Made by a program: the position numbers and the translations under genes
Shown here: positions 1 through 13,727 of the stretch, in pieces
Layout: every line of letters begins with the position of its first letter
How positions within the stretch are numbered: position 1 is the first letter of the stretch
The notes under the pieces: generated by a model
The model's database searches: none
What the model saw: the letters and a program-made list of their open reading frames with translations, nothing else
What the model was told of the DNA's origin: nothing
Assembly: GCA_030430565.1 (NCBI GenBank)
Contig: JAUIKS010000024.1
Span: 1-64,000 of the forward strand
From: Polyangia bacterium
GTDB lineage: Bacteria; Myxococcota_A; Polyangia; Nannocystales; Nannocystaceae
Length of the DNA: 64,000 bases
Direction of reading: 5' to 3'

Positions 1-746
<746 letters not shown>

Positions 747-994
747 ACTGATAAGACTTGAAAGCAAAATCGCGGAGAAGGCAACCTCTCCCCGCGTCGC
801 GCTCGACGCTCCGGCGCGCGCGGCTGTCTCCGCGAGTCGTCGTCGGCGCGGCGGCGCGGGCGGTGCGGGCGCCGCGGCGTGGCGCGGGTACCTCGGGCCC
901 CACCCAGAATGCTTGAATTTGGGGTCGCACGCGGCGCGGCGGGGGAGCGCGACGGGGGGTGGGGGCTCGGGGCGACGACTGATATGTTCCGCCG

Positions 995-2044
995 GTGTCG
1001 CAGACCCTCATCCTCCCGCCGGACGACGCGGGCATCGAGCGGGCCGCCGCGCTGCTGCGGGCTGGTGAGCTCGTCGCGTTCCCGACCGAGACGGTCTACG
1101 GCCTCGGCGCCGACGCGCTGAACGCCGCCGCCGCGCGCTCGATCTTCGCGGCGAAGGAGCGACCGGCCGACAACCCGTTGATCGTGCACGTCGCGGAGCT
1201 CGCCGCGCTCACGCGCTTCGGGATCACGCCCGCGGAGACGCCGACGCTGACCTCGCTCGCCCAGAGCTTCTGGCCCGGCGCGTTGACGCTCGTGGTCCCG
1301 CGTGGCCCGGCGGTCCCGGACGTGATCACGGCGGGGCGCGCGACCGTCGCGGTGCGCGTGCCGGATCACCCGGTCGCGCGGGCGCTGCTCCTGCGGGCGG
1401 ATGTCCCGATCGCGGCGCCGTCGGCGAACCGGTCGGGTCGCCCGAGCCCCACCCTCGCGGAACATGTCTTTTTGGACCTCAACGGGCGAATCCCGTTGAT
1501 CCTCGACGGCGGGCCGGCGCGGGTGGGGATCGAGTCGACGGTGCTCGACCTGACCGCCTCTCCGCCGCTCGTGCTGCGGCGGGGCGGGGTCACGATCGCC
1601 GAGCTGACCCGCGCGCTCGGGCGTGTGCGCGCGCTGGATTCGTCGACGCTCGAGGCGGGCGAGCGCGACGCGGCGGCGCGGCGCTCACCCGGTCTGCGCC
1701 ATCGCCACTACGCGCCGCGCGCTGCGGTGATCCTGACGTCGGAGGAAGACGCGACGGCGCGGGCGCTCGCCCGGGCCGGGCTCGGCGCGCGCGTGGGCCT
1801 GATGATCCGCGAGGGCGCGCCTGGGCTCGCGCGCGCGCGCGCCTACGCGGCGGAGTCGGGTCGACTCGCGCTGCGGGTGATGCCGCGCGAGTTGACCGGC
1901 TACGCGAGCGAGCTGTTCGCGAGCCTGCGCGCGCTCGACGGGGAGGAGGTCACGGCGATCGTCGTGGGGGCGGTGCCGGCGGAGGGGCTCGGCGCCTCGA
2001 TCCTCGATCGCCTCCGCAGGGCCGCCGACGCGGGCGCCGACTGA
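995..2044 (+). CDS. sua5: L-threonylcarbamoyladenylate synthase, Sua5 type
   Basis: This enzyme makes threonylcarbamoyl-AMP from Thr, bicarbonate and ATP, the first step of the t6A37 modification of ANN-decoding tRNAs, in the cytoplasm. The N-terminal YrdC domain (about residues 1-200) shows the family signatures PTETVYGLGADA, KERPADNPLIVHV and SANRSGRPSPT. A C-terminal Sua5 domain (about 215-349, after a Ser-Pro-Gly-x-x-x-x-His-Tyr-Ala-Pro linker) identifies the long Sua5 form rather than the short TsaC form. The length of 349 aa is normal. The start is GTG at 995 (Met-Ser-Gln-Thr). It stands alone, 60 bp before the next gene on the same strand. Confidence 0.93.
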   Translation: MSQTLILPPDDAGIERAAALLRAGELVAFPTETVYGLGADALNAAAARSIFAAKERPADNPLIVHVAELAALTRFGITPAETPTLTSLAQSFWPGALTLVVPRGPAVPDVITAGRATVAVRVPDHPVARALLLRADVPIAAPSANRSGRPSPTLAEHVFLDLNGRIPLILDGGPARVGIESTVLDLTASPPLVLRRGGVTIAELTRALGRVRALDSSTLEAGERDAAARRSPGLRHRHYAPRAAVILTSEEDATARALARAGLGARVGLMIREGAPGLARARAYAAESGRLALRVMPRELTGYASELFASLRALDGEEVTAIVVGAVPAEGLGASILDRLRRAADAGAD

Positions 2045-2104
2045 GTCATCCGCCGGACTTCATGCTCCTGGCGCGGCGCGCGACGGCCGTGGTACAGCGA
2101 CGGC

Positions 2105-3313
2105 ATGCGCTCGCGCCCACGCACTCTCGCCGCGTTGGTGGCGTGGGCGTGCTGCTTCGCCCCCGTCACGCAGCGAGACGCGGTCGCGCTCGAGCCGGCG
2201 GAGCAGACCGTCGCGCTCGTGATCCCCGAGCACGCCGGCGAGCTCGACGAGCGCGCGCGGGCGACCGTCGGGGCGCATCTTCAGAGCCAGCGGGCGCGCG
2301 TCGTGATCGAGCGACCCGCGCGTGTCGACGGCGGCGTGTTCGAGGCGTCCCTGCGCTACGCGAGCGAGCACGGCGCCGCCTTCGTGCTGTGGGTCGCGTT
2401 GGAGGAGCCGGGCCCCGACGCGGACGCGAACGACGGCGGGGCGTTCTTGCTGTACGTGCTCGAGCCCGGCGCCCAGGGCCTGCTCGGCCGGCGCGTCGCG
2501 ATCTCGCGAGACGCGTCGAGCGCCGCGCTCGAGAACCTCGCCAACGTGGCGAGCGTGGTCACGGCGTCGCTGCTCGAGGGGGACGTCGTGGGGCTGGTCC
2601 CGGCGGAGACGCTCACGCCGGCGCAGGAGGAGCAACCGGAGGTCGAGGGACCCGCCGCGCCCGCGCCCCCGGAGGTCGCGCCCGAGCCCGCGCCGCCGGA
2701 GACGCGGCAGCCGAGCGCGCCAGAGCGACCTGTCCCAAAGGATGATAGCGAGGGAGACGACGACGCGCCCATGCGCATGGGGCTCTCGCTCGGCTACACG
2801 GGCAACATCTTCGCCTCGGGGATCGGCTGGCAGAACGCGGCGGCGCTCTCGCTCGCGTGGCTGCCCGCGCGAGGGGCCTTCGTCTCGCTCGGGTATGACC
2901 TCGTGCTCCCGAATTCGGTGGACGCGCCGCCCGCCTCGTTCGTGCTCCGTCGCCACCCGGTGGTGCTGGCGGGCGGGTATCGCTTCGTGATCACGCGCGG
3001 GCTCGACATTGAGCTCGGCGCGCGCGTGACGGTCGACCCGATCGTCCGCGTGAGCGCGGATGATCAGGTCGCGCCGGTGGCCGAGCGACGCGCGGTCTAT
3101 GTGTTCAGCAGCGTCGCGCCGACGGTCGGCGTCGGCTACCAGTTCGTCCCGGAGGTCCGCCTCGGGCTGTTCGTCGGCGTCGACGCGGTGCTGCGCCGGA
3201 CTCAGTACAGCGTCCAGCTCCCCGATCGACGCGCGATCGTGGTCAACCCCTACCCGATCCGCGTGATCGCGGGCGCGCGTCTCGACTTCTCGTTCTTGCG
3301 CGCGCGTCGCTGA
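2105..3313 (+). CDS. Exported protein with predicted C-terminal outer-membrane beta-barrel
   Basis: 402 aa. The N-terminus (residues 1-29, Arg-rich then Ala-Leu-Val-Ala-Trp-Ala-Cys-Cys-Phe-Ala) looks like a signal peptide. Residues about 35-170 form a soluble domain of unknown family. Residues about 180-220 are a Pro/Glu/Ala-rich linker with repeated APPEVAPEPAPP-type units. Residues about 225-402 alternate short polar turns with amphipathic strands (GLSLGYTGNIFASGIGW, ...GYRFVITRGLDIELGARVTV, ...VGVGYQFVPEVRLGLFVGVDA) and end in a strand with Phe-Ser-Phe, as in outer-membrane barrels. No named family was recognised. The context (Sua5 upstream, giant regulator convergent downstream) gives no function. 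Confidence 0.75.
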   Translation: MRSRPRTLAALVAWACCFAPVTQRDAVALEPAEQTVALVIPEHAGELDERARATVGAHLQSQRARVVIERPARVDGGVFEASLRYASEHGAAFVLWVALEEPGPDADANDGGAFLLYVLEPGAQGLLGRRVAISRDASSAALENLANVASVVTASLLEGDVVGLVPAETLTPAQEEQPEVEGPAAPAPPEVAPEPAPPETRQPSAPERPVPKDDSEGDDDAPMRMGLSLGYTGNIFASGIGWQNAAALSLAWLPARGAFVSLGYDLVLPNSVDAPPASFVLRRHPVVLAGGYRFVITRGLDIELGARVTVDPIVRVSADDQVAPVAERRAVYVFSSVAPTVGVGYQFVPEVRLGLFVGVDAVLRRTQYSVQLPDRRAIVVNPYPIRVIAGARLDFSFLRARR

Positions 3314-3325
3314 TGACGACGCGCG
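3301..3325. terminator. Stem-loop between convergent genes
   Basis: CGCGCGTCG and CGACGCGCG form a perfect 9-bp stem with a 7-base loop. It spans the stop codon of the barrel protein gene and sits just before the stop of the convergent 1493-aa gene. There is no U-run, so it is a candidate bidirectional hairpin rather than a classic intrinsic terminator. Confidence 0.45.
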
Positions 3326-3328
3326 ACA

Positions 3329-7810
<4,482 letters not shown>

Positions 7811-8023
7811 AGCCCCATCGTAGGGATAATCCCGCGGTGACGTCTCCCCCCTTTCGATGGTTTGTCGGGCGTGAGCGCGCGCGGGCGCGCCTCGATCGAT
7901 GTGCGAGCACGTAGCCGCGACGGGCTCGAGTCGATCTGCCCCAACACGGAACAGACAAAACCGCGCCAGGTTGAAGCGACGCCGCGCGAGGTCTGGGTGT
8001 GGGTCTGGGTCTCCTCGTCGGGC

Positions 8024-9469
8024 TCAGCCGCCCGCTGGCCGCACGATGAGCGGGCCTTCGTAGGGCATGCGGGCGGGATCGCGGATGAACGTGGGGACGT
8101 CGTTGTTGCCGGCCTGGCGCACGAGCGACCAGACCCGGACCTCGCCGTCGGCGGTCAGCTCTCCCCACTCGTATCCCATGACCCGCTCTTCCCTCGCCGT
8201 CCCGAAGTGCTCGAGGCCGAACAGCGACGAGGCCTGGCTGAAGTAGCGGGTCTGCCCGCCATCCACAGCGCGCGCGTTGGCGCGCCCCTTGTGCATGTGG
8301 CCGAACAGACACATGTCGAAATAGTCCGGGCGAAAAATCTCCTGCAAAAAGCTCACGCGCGCTTTCTCGTGGAGCCACGACGGCGGGTGATGCATCAGCA
8401 CGAAGCGGCGGTCGACCGTGTGCAGCGCCGCGATCGGATCGTCGCCGGGCTTCGCCAGCGCTCTGTCGAGCTGCTCGACGCAGACGTGCAGCGCCCCCTT
8501 CAGATCGCCTGACTCGTGGTGTGTCCACGCCGAATTCAGGCACGCGAGCCCGAGCGAGAAGCGACCCTTCGGGCGGAACTCGACCCAGAGCTCGCCCGGG
8601 AACGGTGAGCGACGAAACTGTACGTCCGCGCGCGCGCGGTACTCCGGGAGCACGGAGCGCTCGAGCCATGCTTCGTACTCCGCGAACATGGGCGAGAGCA
8701 GGCTCGTGTCCGCCGGCTCCTGCTCCCACATCGCGTCGAGCAAGGCGCGGACCTCGGGGTCATCGCGCCCACGCTGCATCCGGCGGAGCAATTGATAGTC
8801 GTCCGGGGAGGATGGACGCTGCAGGTCGTGATTGCCTGGTACGGGGACCACGAGCGGCGCGACGCCGCCTGTCGAGAGCAGCCCTCGAAGCTGCGTGAGG
8901 AGATCGTCGAGCTGATCAAACTCCGACCGAAGCCCGCGGTTGGTCAGATCTCCGGTGAGGAGGATAAGGTCGGGCGCGCCCAGGCGCTGGACCATCTGCT
9001 CAACGCTTCGCGTGAAGTCCGCCCGTGTCCGCCACCAGTGCGAGGCGCCGCGCCGGTTACCGATGTGTGCGTCGGAGATGTGCAGCCAGCGGATCGTCCG
9101 CGGAGCGGCCGTGAGCGACACATTGTTCGGGGTCGGGGGAATCTGTGACATCGGTTCAGGTGCGCCGAGGAGGTTGCGGAACGGGACTGGGAAGACGAAC
9201 GCGAGGATGAGCACGAGCGCCGCCGGCAGCCAGACAGCTGGCGCGGTAAGCGGGTAATTCGCGATGAGCAGCGCGATGACAATGACCGCAATGCCGACCG
9301 CGCTCAGCACGATCGTGGCCGCGCGCTTGAGCTCGAGCTCCTTCACGCGCTGCTCGAGCGACATCATCCGCTCTCGCATCTCGAGGACTTCTGACGACGT
9401 CCCCGTGGGAGTGAGTGCGGTCGTACCGCTCTCCTGGGGGGATCGCGCTCCGCCTGTCGCCTCCGTCAC
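8024..9469 (-). CDS. Membrane-anchored calcineurin-like metallophosphoesterase
   Basis: 481 aa. Residues 28-52 form a short coiled coil (MRERMMSLEQRVKELELKRA). Two membrane spans follow (about 53-71 and 77-96), then a metallophosphoesterase domain (about 125-420) with the dimetal motifs D133-x-H135 (ISDAHIG), G173-D174 (LLTGDLTNRG), GNHD (212-215), MHHPPSW and FGHMHKG. All metal ligands are present, so it should be active. Substrates in this family range from phosphoproteins to cyclic nucleotides and nucleotide-linked lipids and cannot be told here. The helical hairpin places the catalytic domain on the cytoplasmic face if both termini are inside. The start is the ATG at 9469. The small membrane protein gene lies 49 bp upstream on the same strand and may be co-transcribed. 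Confidence 0.9.
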   Translation of the reverse strand: MTEATGGARSPQESGTTALTPTGTSSEVLEMRERMMSLEQRVKELELKRAATIVLSAVGIAVIVIALLIANYPLTAPAVWLPAALVLILAFVFPVPFRNLLGAPEPMSQIPPTPNNVSLTAAPRTIRWLHISDAHIGNRRGASHWWRTRADFTRSVEQMVQRLGAPDLILLTGDLTNRGLRSEFDQLDDLLTQLRGLLSTGGVAPLVVPVPGNHDLQRPSSPDDYQLLRRMQRGRDDPEVRALLDAMWEQEPADTSLLSPMFAEYEAWLERSVLPEYRARADVQFRRSPFPGELWVEFRPKGRFSLGLACLNSAWTHHESGDLKGALHVCVEQLDRALAKPGDDPIAALHTVDRRFVLMHHPPSWLHEKARVSFLQEIFRPDYFDMCLFGHMHKGRANARAVDGGQTRYFSQASSLFGLEHFGTAREERVMGYEWGELTADGEVRVWSLVRQAGNNDVPTFIRDPARMPYEGPLIVRPAGG

Positions 9470-9518
9470 CAGACCTGCTGACTACCGCCGCGGGGAGATC
9501 TTCCAGCAGCCGAGACAG

Positions 9519-9812
9519 CTAGCGGGAAGTCGACTTCTCGCGCGACTCGCGACTCGCCTTGCGGATTCTCAGTATCGAGAGCAGCCACATCACGCCGAGG
9601 ATGAAGCCGATCGCGATGGAGCCTGTGATGTTACGGAAATCGTCGTAACCGCGGTAATACTCGATGAGTTTGAGTAGTCCGGCGATGCCTACTCCAACCA
9701 CGAAGTAGATGACCGTGATCAAGATGTACGCGCGCGTGTCCGATAGACCCCACGGTCCTACCCGCGACTCTTTAGGATCCATGTCACTCTTCGCGCGTGA
9801 TCTATCTGGCAT
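9519..9812 (-). CDS. Small two-span membrane protein
   Basis: 97 aa from the ATG at 9812. The frame stays open upstream to a TTG at 9836 and the start is uncertain. Two hydrophobic segments (AYILITVIYFVVGVGIAGLL and the GSIAIGFILGVMWLLSIL region) are joined by a polar loop, and the C-terminus is basic (RIRKASRESREKSTSR). No family was recognised. Codon use is less GC-rich than the surrounding genes, suggesting an accessory gene. It lies 49 bp before the metallophosphoesterase gene, so a shared membrane function is possible but unproven. Confidence 0.6.
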   Translation of the reverse strand: MPDRSRAKSDMDPKESRVGPWGLSDTRAYILITVIYFVVGVGIAGLLKLIEYYRGYDDFRNITGSIAIGFILGVMWLLSILRIRKASRESREKSTSR

Positions 9813-9875
9813 CCGAATCACTGGATCATCCTTCAAGTGGGTCGAGATTTCAACAAAATCCAGGATTGAAACAAA

Positions 9876-10418
9876 TCACCGTTCGAGGACCCCTTCGGCC
9901 GCGTGACCGCCGCTCGAGGTGTCGGCGACGCTAGGTACGCTTGAATTCGCACCTAGGTCCGCGCGTGGCCCGATATTGCCAGGTGAGCGACTCTGCGCCG
10001 CTGGAGATGCGCTCTGCGCTGCCGGATCGGGGGCAATTCCGCGCGTCGAGCCCTGGCTGCTCTCCCCTTTCTCGGTGCACGAGCCGCTCTCGCAAGGCGT
10101 CCCTGACTCGCATTTCCATGCACCATCACAAGAGAACCACATCGCAAAACAGCCCCAAATCGAATGACAAGACTTTCTCTCGAGTTCGCACGTCCCCAGA
10201 TCTTCGTCCTCGTCATCGAAGCATTCGGCGATGCGGTATGACCAACAAGCCGATTCGAGGGGGCCGCACCCTTCAATCATGCAATCCCAATTGGGGCTCC
10301 CGGTCTCGTCGAGCGGATTCGAGCCGTCGTCGCAGTAGTAGCGCTGCGCCGTCTCAGCGTCAGTCACGGGCAGCGTAGCGAGGAGATGGGTTTTAAGCAG
10401 CAGGATCGCTAGATTCAC
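9876..10418 (-). CDS. Small Cys-rich protein, probably exported
   Basis: 180 aa, unknown. The GTG start at 10418 is preceded at good spacing (8 nt) by AAGGAG on the reverse strand, an unusually clear ribosome binding site. The N-terminus (MNLAILLLKTHLLATLPVTDAE) could be a short signal sequence. The middle (residues about 28-115) holds 14-15 cysteines spaced like disulfide-bonded secreted domains (YYCDDGSNP, WDCMIEGCGPLESACW, GTCELERKSCHSIWGC, CESGTPCESGSC). The C-terminal third is Ser/Ala/Pro/Gly-rich. Base composition is lower in GC than neighbours, suggesting acquisition or weak selection. Confidence 0.6.
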   Translation of the reverse strand: MNLAILLLKTHLLATLPVTDAETAQRYYCDDGSNPLDETGSPNWDCMIEGCGPLESACWSYRIAECFDDEDEDLGTCELERKSCHSIWGCFAMWFSCDGAWKCESGTPCESGSCTEKGESSQGSTRGIAPDPAAQSASPAAQSRSPGNIGPRADLGANSSVPSVADTSSGGHAAEGVLER

Positions 10419-11122
10419 GGCGGCGGCTCCTTAGCCCTGTCCTGGACACTCCGACTCGCAACAGACGAACGCTCTGTGTTTTGACCTGAGCGCGCCGACT
10501 GTCAGAAGCATCAAACCGCTCACCAATCGCCGTGGATTCGCATGAGTTTGTCGCTGCCGCTGTCGCTTGTAGGGGTCCACGCGTTCATCCTTGAATTGCG
10601 CAGTAGCGATCTTCTATCACACTCGTTTGAGCGAGTGGTACTTTTTTTGCGCGACCAGCGGCGTCTATAATAACGCTAACGAACGATGTTTGTTCGCGAG
10701 GTCTTCTGCGCATGTAGATGGTCCGCTAATCGACTGAACACGCGTCGCCTCGCGTCGTTTCGCGCCCTCGTCGTCAGCCGTGATGATGCGCGCCACGGGC
10801 TCCAGAGCGCCACGCGCTGCGAGATCGCTGCTCCCGCGAGCGCCTCGGCGTGTATTGAGCGGTTCCACGTATTCGCGCATTGCGTGGGGACGAACTCAGC
10901 GGGAGTGAAGACTCGAGATAAGGCAGGACAATATCGCCCGCGTATGTCGATAACGAGCTCGACGAGCGCGCGATCTCTATCAGCCTGCGGTGAAAGTCCG
11001 CGCGAAGACATTCGCCGCTGGCGAGGGCGCCGGGCTGTTCGGTGGCGTCATCAAAGCCAGCGACGTCGCGCCGTTGTCTGTCGAGCGGCTTTTATGCGTG
11101 AAGGACGAGGGCTCGGCGACCG
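10419..11122. other. 704-bp region without a supported gene
   Basis: No frame on either strand gives a convincing protein. The first half is AT-richer than the genome average and holds a U-tailed hairpin (10620-10648) and a TATAAT sequence (10666-10671). The second half (about 10700-11100) has ORFs of 70-170 codons on both strands, rich in Arg and Ser with no recognisable motif, typical of chance reading in GC-rich DNA or a decayed gene. Confidence 0.6.
10620..10648 (+). terminator. Intrinsic terminator with U-tract
   Basis: CACTCG-TTTGAG-CGAGTG forms a 6-bp stem with a 6-base loop. Four bases later comes a run of seven T (10642-10648). The geometry fits a rho-independent terminator for + strand transcription. 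No + strand protein gene lies upstream (the nearest one at left is on the other strand), so it may end a short non-coding transcript from the 10430-10620 region. Confidence 0.55.
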
Positions 11123-11707
11123 CTACAGCGGCTTCCCGTCGAAGGCGTCCTCGACGAATTTGAAGCGCCAGTCGGTCGCGCAGCGCGGGCAGCGGTAGTG
11201 GAGCAGCTTGATGCCCTCGCGCTCGGTCGGCTCCTCGTCGATGAGCTCGAGCTCGCTCGGCTTGGGCTCGCGCCGGCCGAGGCGCCGGGCGACGGCGCAG
11301 CTGCAGCCGGGCGCGTCGGGGCCGCGCTTGTGCACGAACAGCTCGCGCTCAAACTCGAGCTCGTCGATCCAGCCGCGCAGGCCCTCGAGCAGCAGGTAGA
11401 GCGTCTTGTTGCCGCTGCGGACCGCGACGTGGAACATGCGCCCGTCGAGCGAGACGCGGCTGAGGAGCTGACGCAGCGCGGCGATCGGCGGCGCGTGGTC
11501 ACGCTCGACCAGCCCTTGATGGCGCTCGCGCTGGTCGTTAAAGCCGCCGAGCAGGCTGCGGACGTCGACGGCGCCGCCGAGCGCGGCGAGGCCCTCGTCG
11601 GTGGTGTCCTCGCGCTGGAGCAGCGGCGCGAGCACGCGCTCGAGGGCGGCCACGAGGCCGTCGAAGTCGGAGGGCGCCGTCTCTCGCGTTGCGTCACCAG
11701 CCATCAC
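11123..11707 (-). CDS. Hypothetical protein with C-terminal zinc-ribbon-like cysteines
   Basis: 194 aa (MMAGDATRETAPSDFDGLVA). Residues about 10-120 are predicted mostly helical with no recognised family. The C-terminal part has a Cys-x-Cys (GCSCAV, about residue 135) and a Cys-x-x-Cys (RCPRCATDW, about 172-175), a plausible single zinc site. Tyr-Arg-Cys-Pro-x-Cys-x-x-x-Trp resembles zinc-ribbon ends in proteins that read a denatured or immunity-type partner. The next gene upstream on this strand begins about 100 bp away, so they may form one transcription unit. Function unknown. Confidence 0.7.
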   Translation of the reverse strand: MMAGDATRETAPSDFDGLVAALERVLAPLLQREDTTDEGLAALGGAVDVRSLLGGFNDQRERHQGLVERDHAPPIAALRQLLSRVSLDGRMFHVAVRSGNKTLYLLLEGLRGWIDELEFERELFVHKRGPDAPGCSCAVARRLGRREPKPSELELIDEEPTEREGIKLLHYRCPRCATDWRFKFVEDAFDGKPL

Positions 11708-11808
11708 AGGGCCCCTAGGTCAGGCTCGAGTATACACGAGCGGCCCCGTGTCCGGTGACGCGCGCGGCGGCCGGGCCTGACGTTTTCGCGCTTTGTAGCG
11801 CCGCGCGC

Positions 11809-12834
11809 TCAAGCGCCGTGAGCGGCACGCCAGCGCGCGAGCGCGGCGTCGTCGAACACGGGCTCGCCGCGCTTGAGCGCCTCCAGCAGGGTGTCGACGA
11901 CATCCTCGATGAAGTCGCCCCACAGCTCCTCGGTCTGCTCCTCGATGAACTCGTCGAAGTCCTCGTCGGGGTCGTAGCCGTCGAGCGTGGGCAGCCGCAG
12001 CGCGTCGCGTCGCTCGGCCCGCAGGACCGCGTGCAGCCCGGCGAGCGCCTGGTCGCCGGTCGGCTCATCCTCGAGCGCGATCTCGGCGAGCGCGCGCACG
12101 GGCGCGTCGACGCCGCCCGGGACGTAGCTGCCGGCGTGGTCGCTCTCGAAGAACACCAGCGCCGCCGCGCCGCCGATGAGCGTGCAGTGGCCGTGGTTGT
12201 AGGTCACCGAGATCAGCGGGCTCGCGAGCGCGCCGAGCACGTAGAGCTCGCCGGAGGAGGCGACGTGCGCGCCCGCGCGAAGATCTCCGCAGCTGACGAT
12301 CACGGACCACTCGCTCTCCTCCTCGAGCGCGCCGTCGATCCGGATGTCGCCGAGCACCAGGGTCTTGCTCCAGTCGACCTCGAAGTCGCCGCGGATCGTC
12401 AGGTCGCCGAGCACGAGCAGGTCGACGCGCTCCTGAGTCGCGGTGATCGTGAGCGAGCCGTCGATCGTCAGGTCGCCGGCGACGAGCGTAGGTGTCTTGA
12501 TGTGCAGGTCACCGGCCTCGTGTCGATGCGCGCGAAAGCGCCGGTCCGCGACCGCGGCGCGCAGGTGGGCGGTCGTGAGCAGCAGGTACGCGCCCCACTC
12601 GGCGTTGTTCTCGTCGGTCCAGGGGAGGAAGAGCTCGAGCGGCGCGACCTCGGCGGGCAGCGACTCGAGGTGCGCCTTGATCACGCGCAGCGCGTCTGCG
12701 GTCTGCGTGTAGTTTCGCTCGGCCCAGAACGCCGCCCAGCCGGTGAGCCCGCAGGGGTACTCGCCGCTCGCGACCGTCTCGTTGATCGCGGTGAGCAGGG
12801 AGGTGGTCGAGATCTTCGTGTCCGTGACCGTCAT
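11809..12834 (-). CDS. Beta-solenoid (bactofilin/polymer-forming-like) protein
   Basis: 341 aa. Residues about 1-100 form a helical N-terminal domain. Residues about 105-235 consist of short hydrophobic repeats of the type xLVAGDLTIDGSLTI, LLVLGDLTIRGDFEV, TLVLGDIRIDGALEE and LYVLGALASPLI, the pattern of a right-handed beta-solenoid as in bactofilin-type proteins. The C-terminal 100 residues are acidic (DGYDPDEDFDEFIEEQTEELWGD). Classic bactofilins are smaller (about 120-200 aa), so this is a relative with added domains or an independent solenoid. The ATG at 12834 lies close to the divergent sigma factor gene. Confidence 0.72.
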   Translation of the reverse strand: MTVTDTKISTTSLLTAINETVASGEYPCGLTGWAAFWAERNYTQTADALRVIKAHLESLPAEVAPLELFLPWTDENNAEWGAYLLLTTAHLRAAVADRRFRAHRHEAGDLHIKTPTLVAGDLTIDGSLTITATQERVDLLVLGDLTIRGDFEVDWSKTLVLGDIRIDGALEEESEWSVIVSCGDLRAGAHVASSGELYVLGALASPLISVTYNHGHCTLIGGAAALVFFESDHAGSYVPGGVDAPVRALAEIALEDEPTGDQALAGLHAVLRAERRDALRLPTLDGYDPDEDFDEFIEEQTEELWGDFIEDVVDTLLEALKRGEPVFDDAALARWRAAHGA

Positions 12835-12928
12835 GGCGCGGGCTCACGGTAGGGGAGTCGGCGCGCGCGGGAAACTGGAATTCGCGGCCTCGAGCCGCGC
12901 TCGCGGGGCTGCTAAGCTCGCGCTGCTC

Positions 12929-13618
12929 GTGAGCGAAGACGCGGCGAACGACCCGGCGACGGGTGCGGCGGAGGGCGCGACGAAGGGCCCGGAGGAGGAC
13001 GACGCGCGGCTCGTCGCGCGATGGCGTGACGGGGATCGCGTCGCGTGCAAGGCGCTGTTCGAGCGCTACTACCCCAACGTCGCGCGCTTCTTTCGCACGA
13101 AGGTGCGGGACTTCGCGATCGCGGAGGACCTGGTCCACGAGACCTTCCTGCGCTGCTTCGAGGCGATCCCGCGGCTGCGTGAGCGCGCGGCGTTTCGCAG
13201 CTTCTTGTTCGGGATCGCGTGCAACACCCTGCGCGAGCACTACCGCGGGGCGCGGCGCGAGCTCGAGCGCGGGGCGCTGGAGTCGCGGAGCGTCCGCGAG
13301 CTCGTCGGCGCGGACGCGCACGAGCTGATCTCGGCGCTCGCGCGGCGCGAGGAGCAGCGCGCGCTGCTCGAGGCGCTGCGCCGGATCCCGCTCGAGCACC
13401 AGGTGCTGCTCGAGCTGCGCTATTGGGAGCGCATGACGGGCCCCGAGATGGCCGCGGTCGTCGGCGCGCCGCTGGGCACGGTCAAGACCCGGCTGCGGCG
13501 CGCGCGGGCGCTGCTCGCGGAGCAGCTGCGCGCGCTCGCGGCGAATCAAGATGTTCTAAAGAGCACGTTGACAGACCTCGACCGCTGGGCCGCGGAGCTG
13601 CGCGAGCAGCTGTCGTGA
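12929..13618 (+). CDS. ECF (sigma-70 family) RNA polymerase sigma factor
   Basis: 229 aa from the GTG at 12929 (Ser-Glu-Asp-Ala-Ala-Asn). An in-frame ATG exists at 12833, but it would overlap the divergent gene and add a low-complexity leader. Region 2 (about residues 30-95) shows FERYYPNVARFFRTKV, DFAIAEDLVHETFLRCFE and FLFGIACNTLREHYR. Region 4 (about 135-190) shows LRRIPLEHQVLLELRYWE and an HTH ending GTVKTRLRRARALL. The 30-residue tail is charged. No anti-sigma gene is adjacent: downstream is a convergent membrane protein, upstream a divergent solenoid protein. Regulation is therefore probably transcriptional or through a distant partner. It would direct RNA polymerase to a small stress or development regulon. 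Confidence 0.92.
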   Translation: MSEDAANDPATGAAEGATKGPEEDDARLVARWRDGDRVACKALFERYYPNVARFFRTKVRDFAIAEDLVHETFLRCFEAIPRLRERAAFRSFLFGIACNTLREHYRGARRELERGALESRSVRELVGADAHELISALARREEQRALLEALRRIPLEHQVLLELRYWERMTGPEMAAVVGAPLGTVKTRLRRARALLAEQLRALAANQDVLKSTLTDLDRWAAELREQLS

Positions 13619-13727
13619 TCGACGAGGCGCGCGTCGCTCGACACGTGTCTGAAGGGCCATGCTCGATCGAGCGGCCGGCCTATCGAAGGCGAAGGGCCGC
13701 GCGCGAGCCTGGGAGGGGCCGGCTGGC

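Noticed and set aside
10686..11198. 170-codon forward ORF in the gene-poor gap
   Set aside because: Arg/Ser-rich sequence without motifs; it overlaps the supported reverse-strand gene at 11123-11707.
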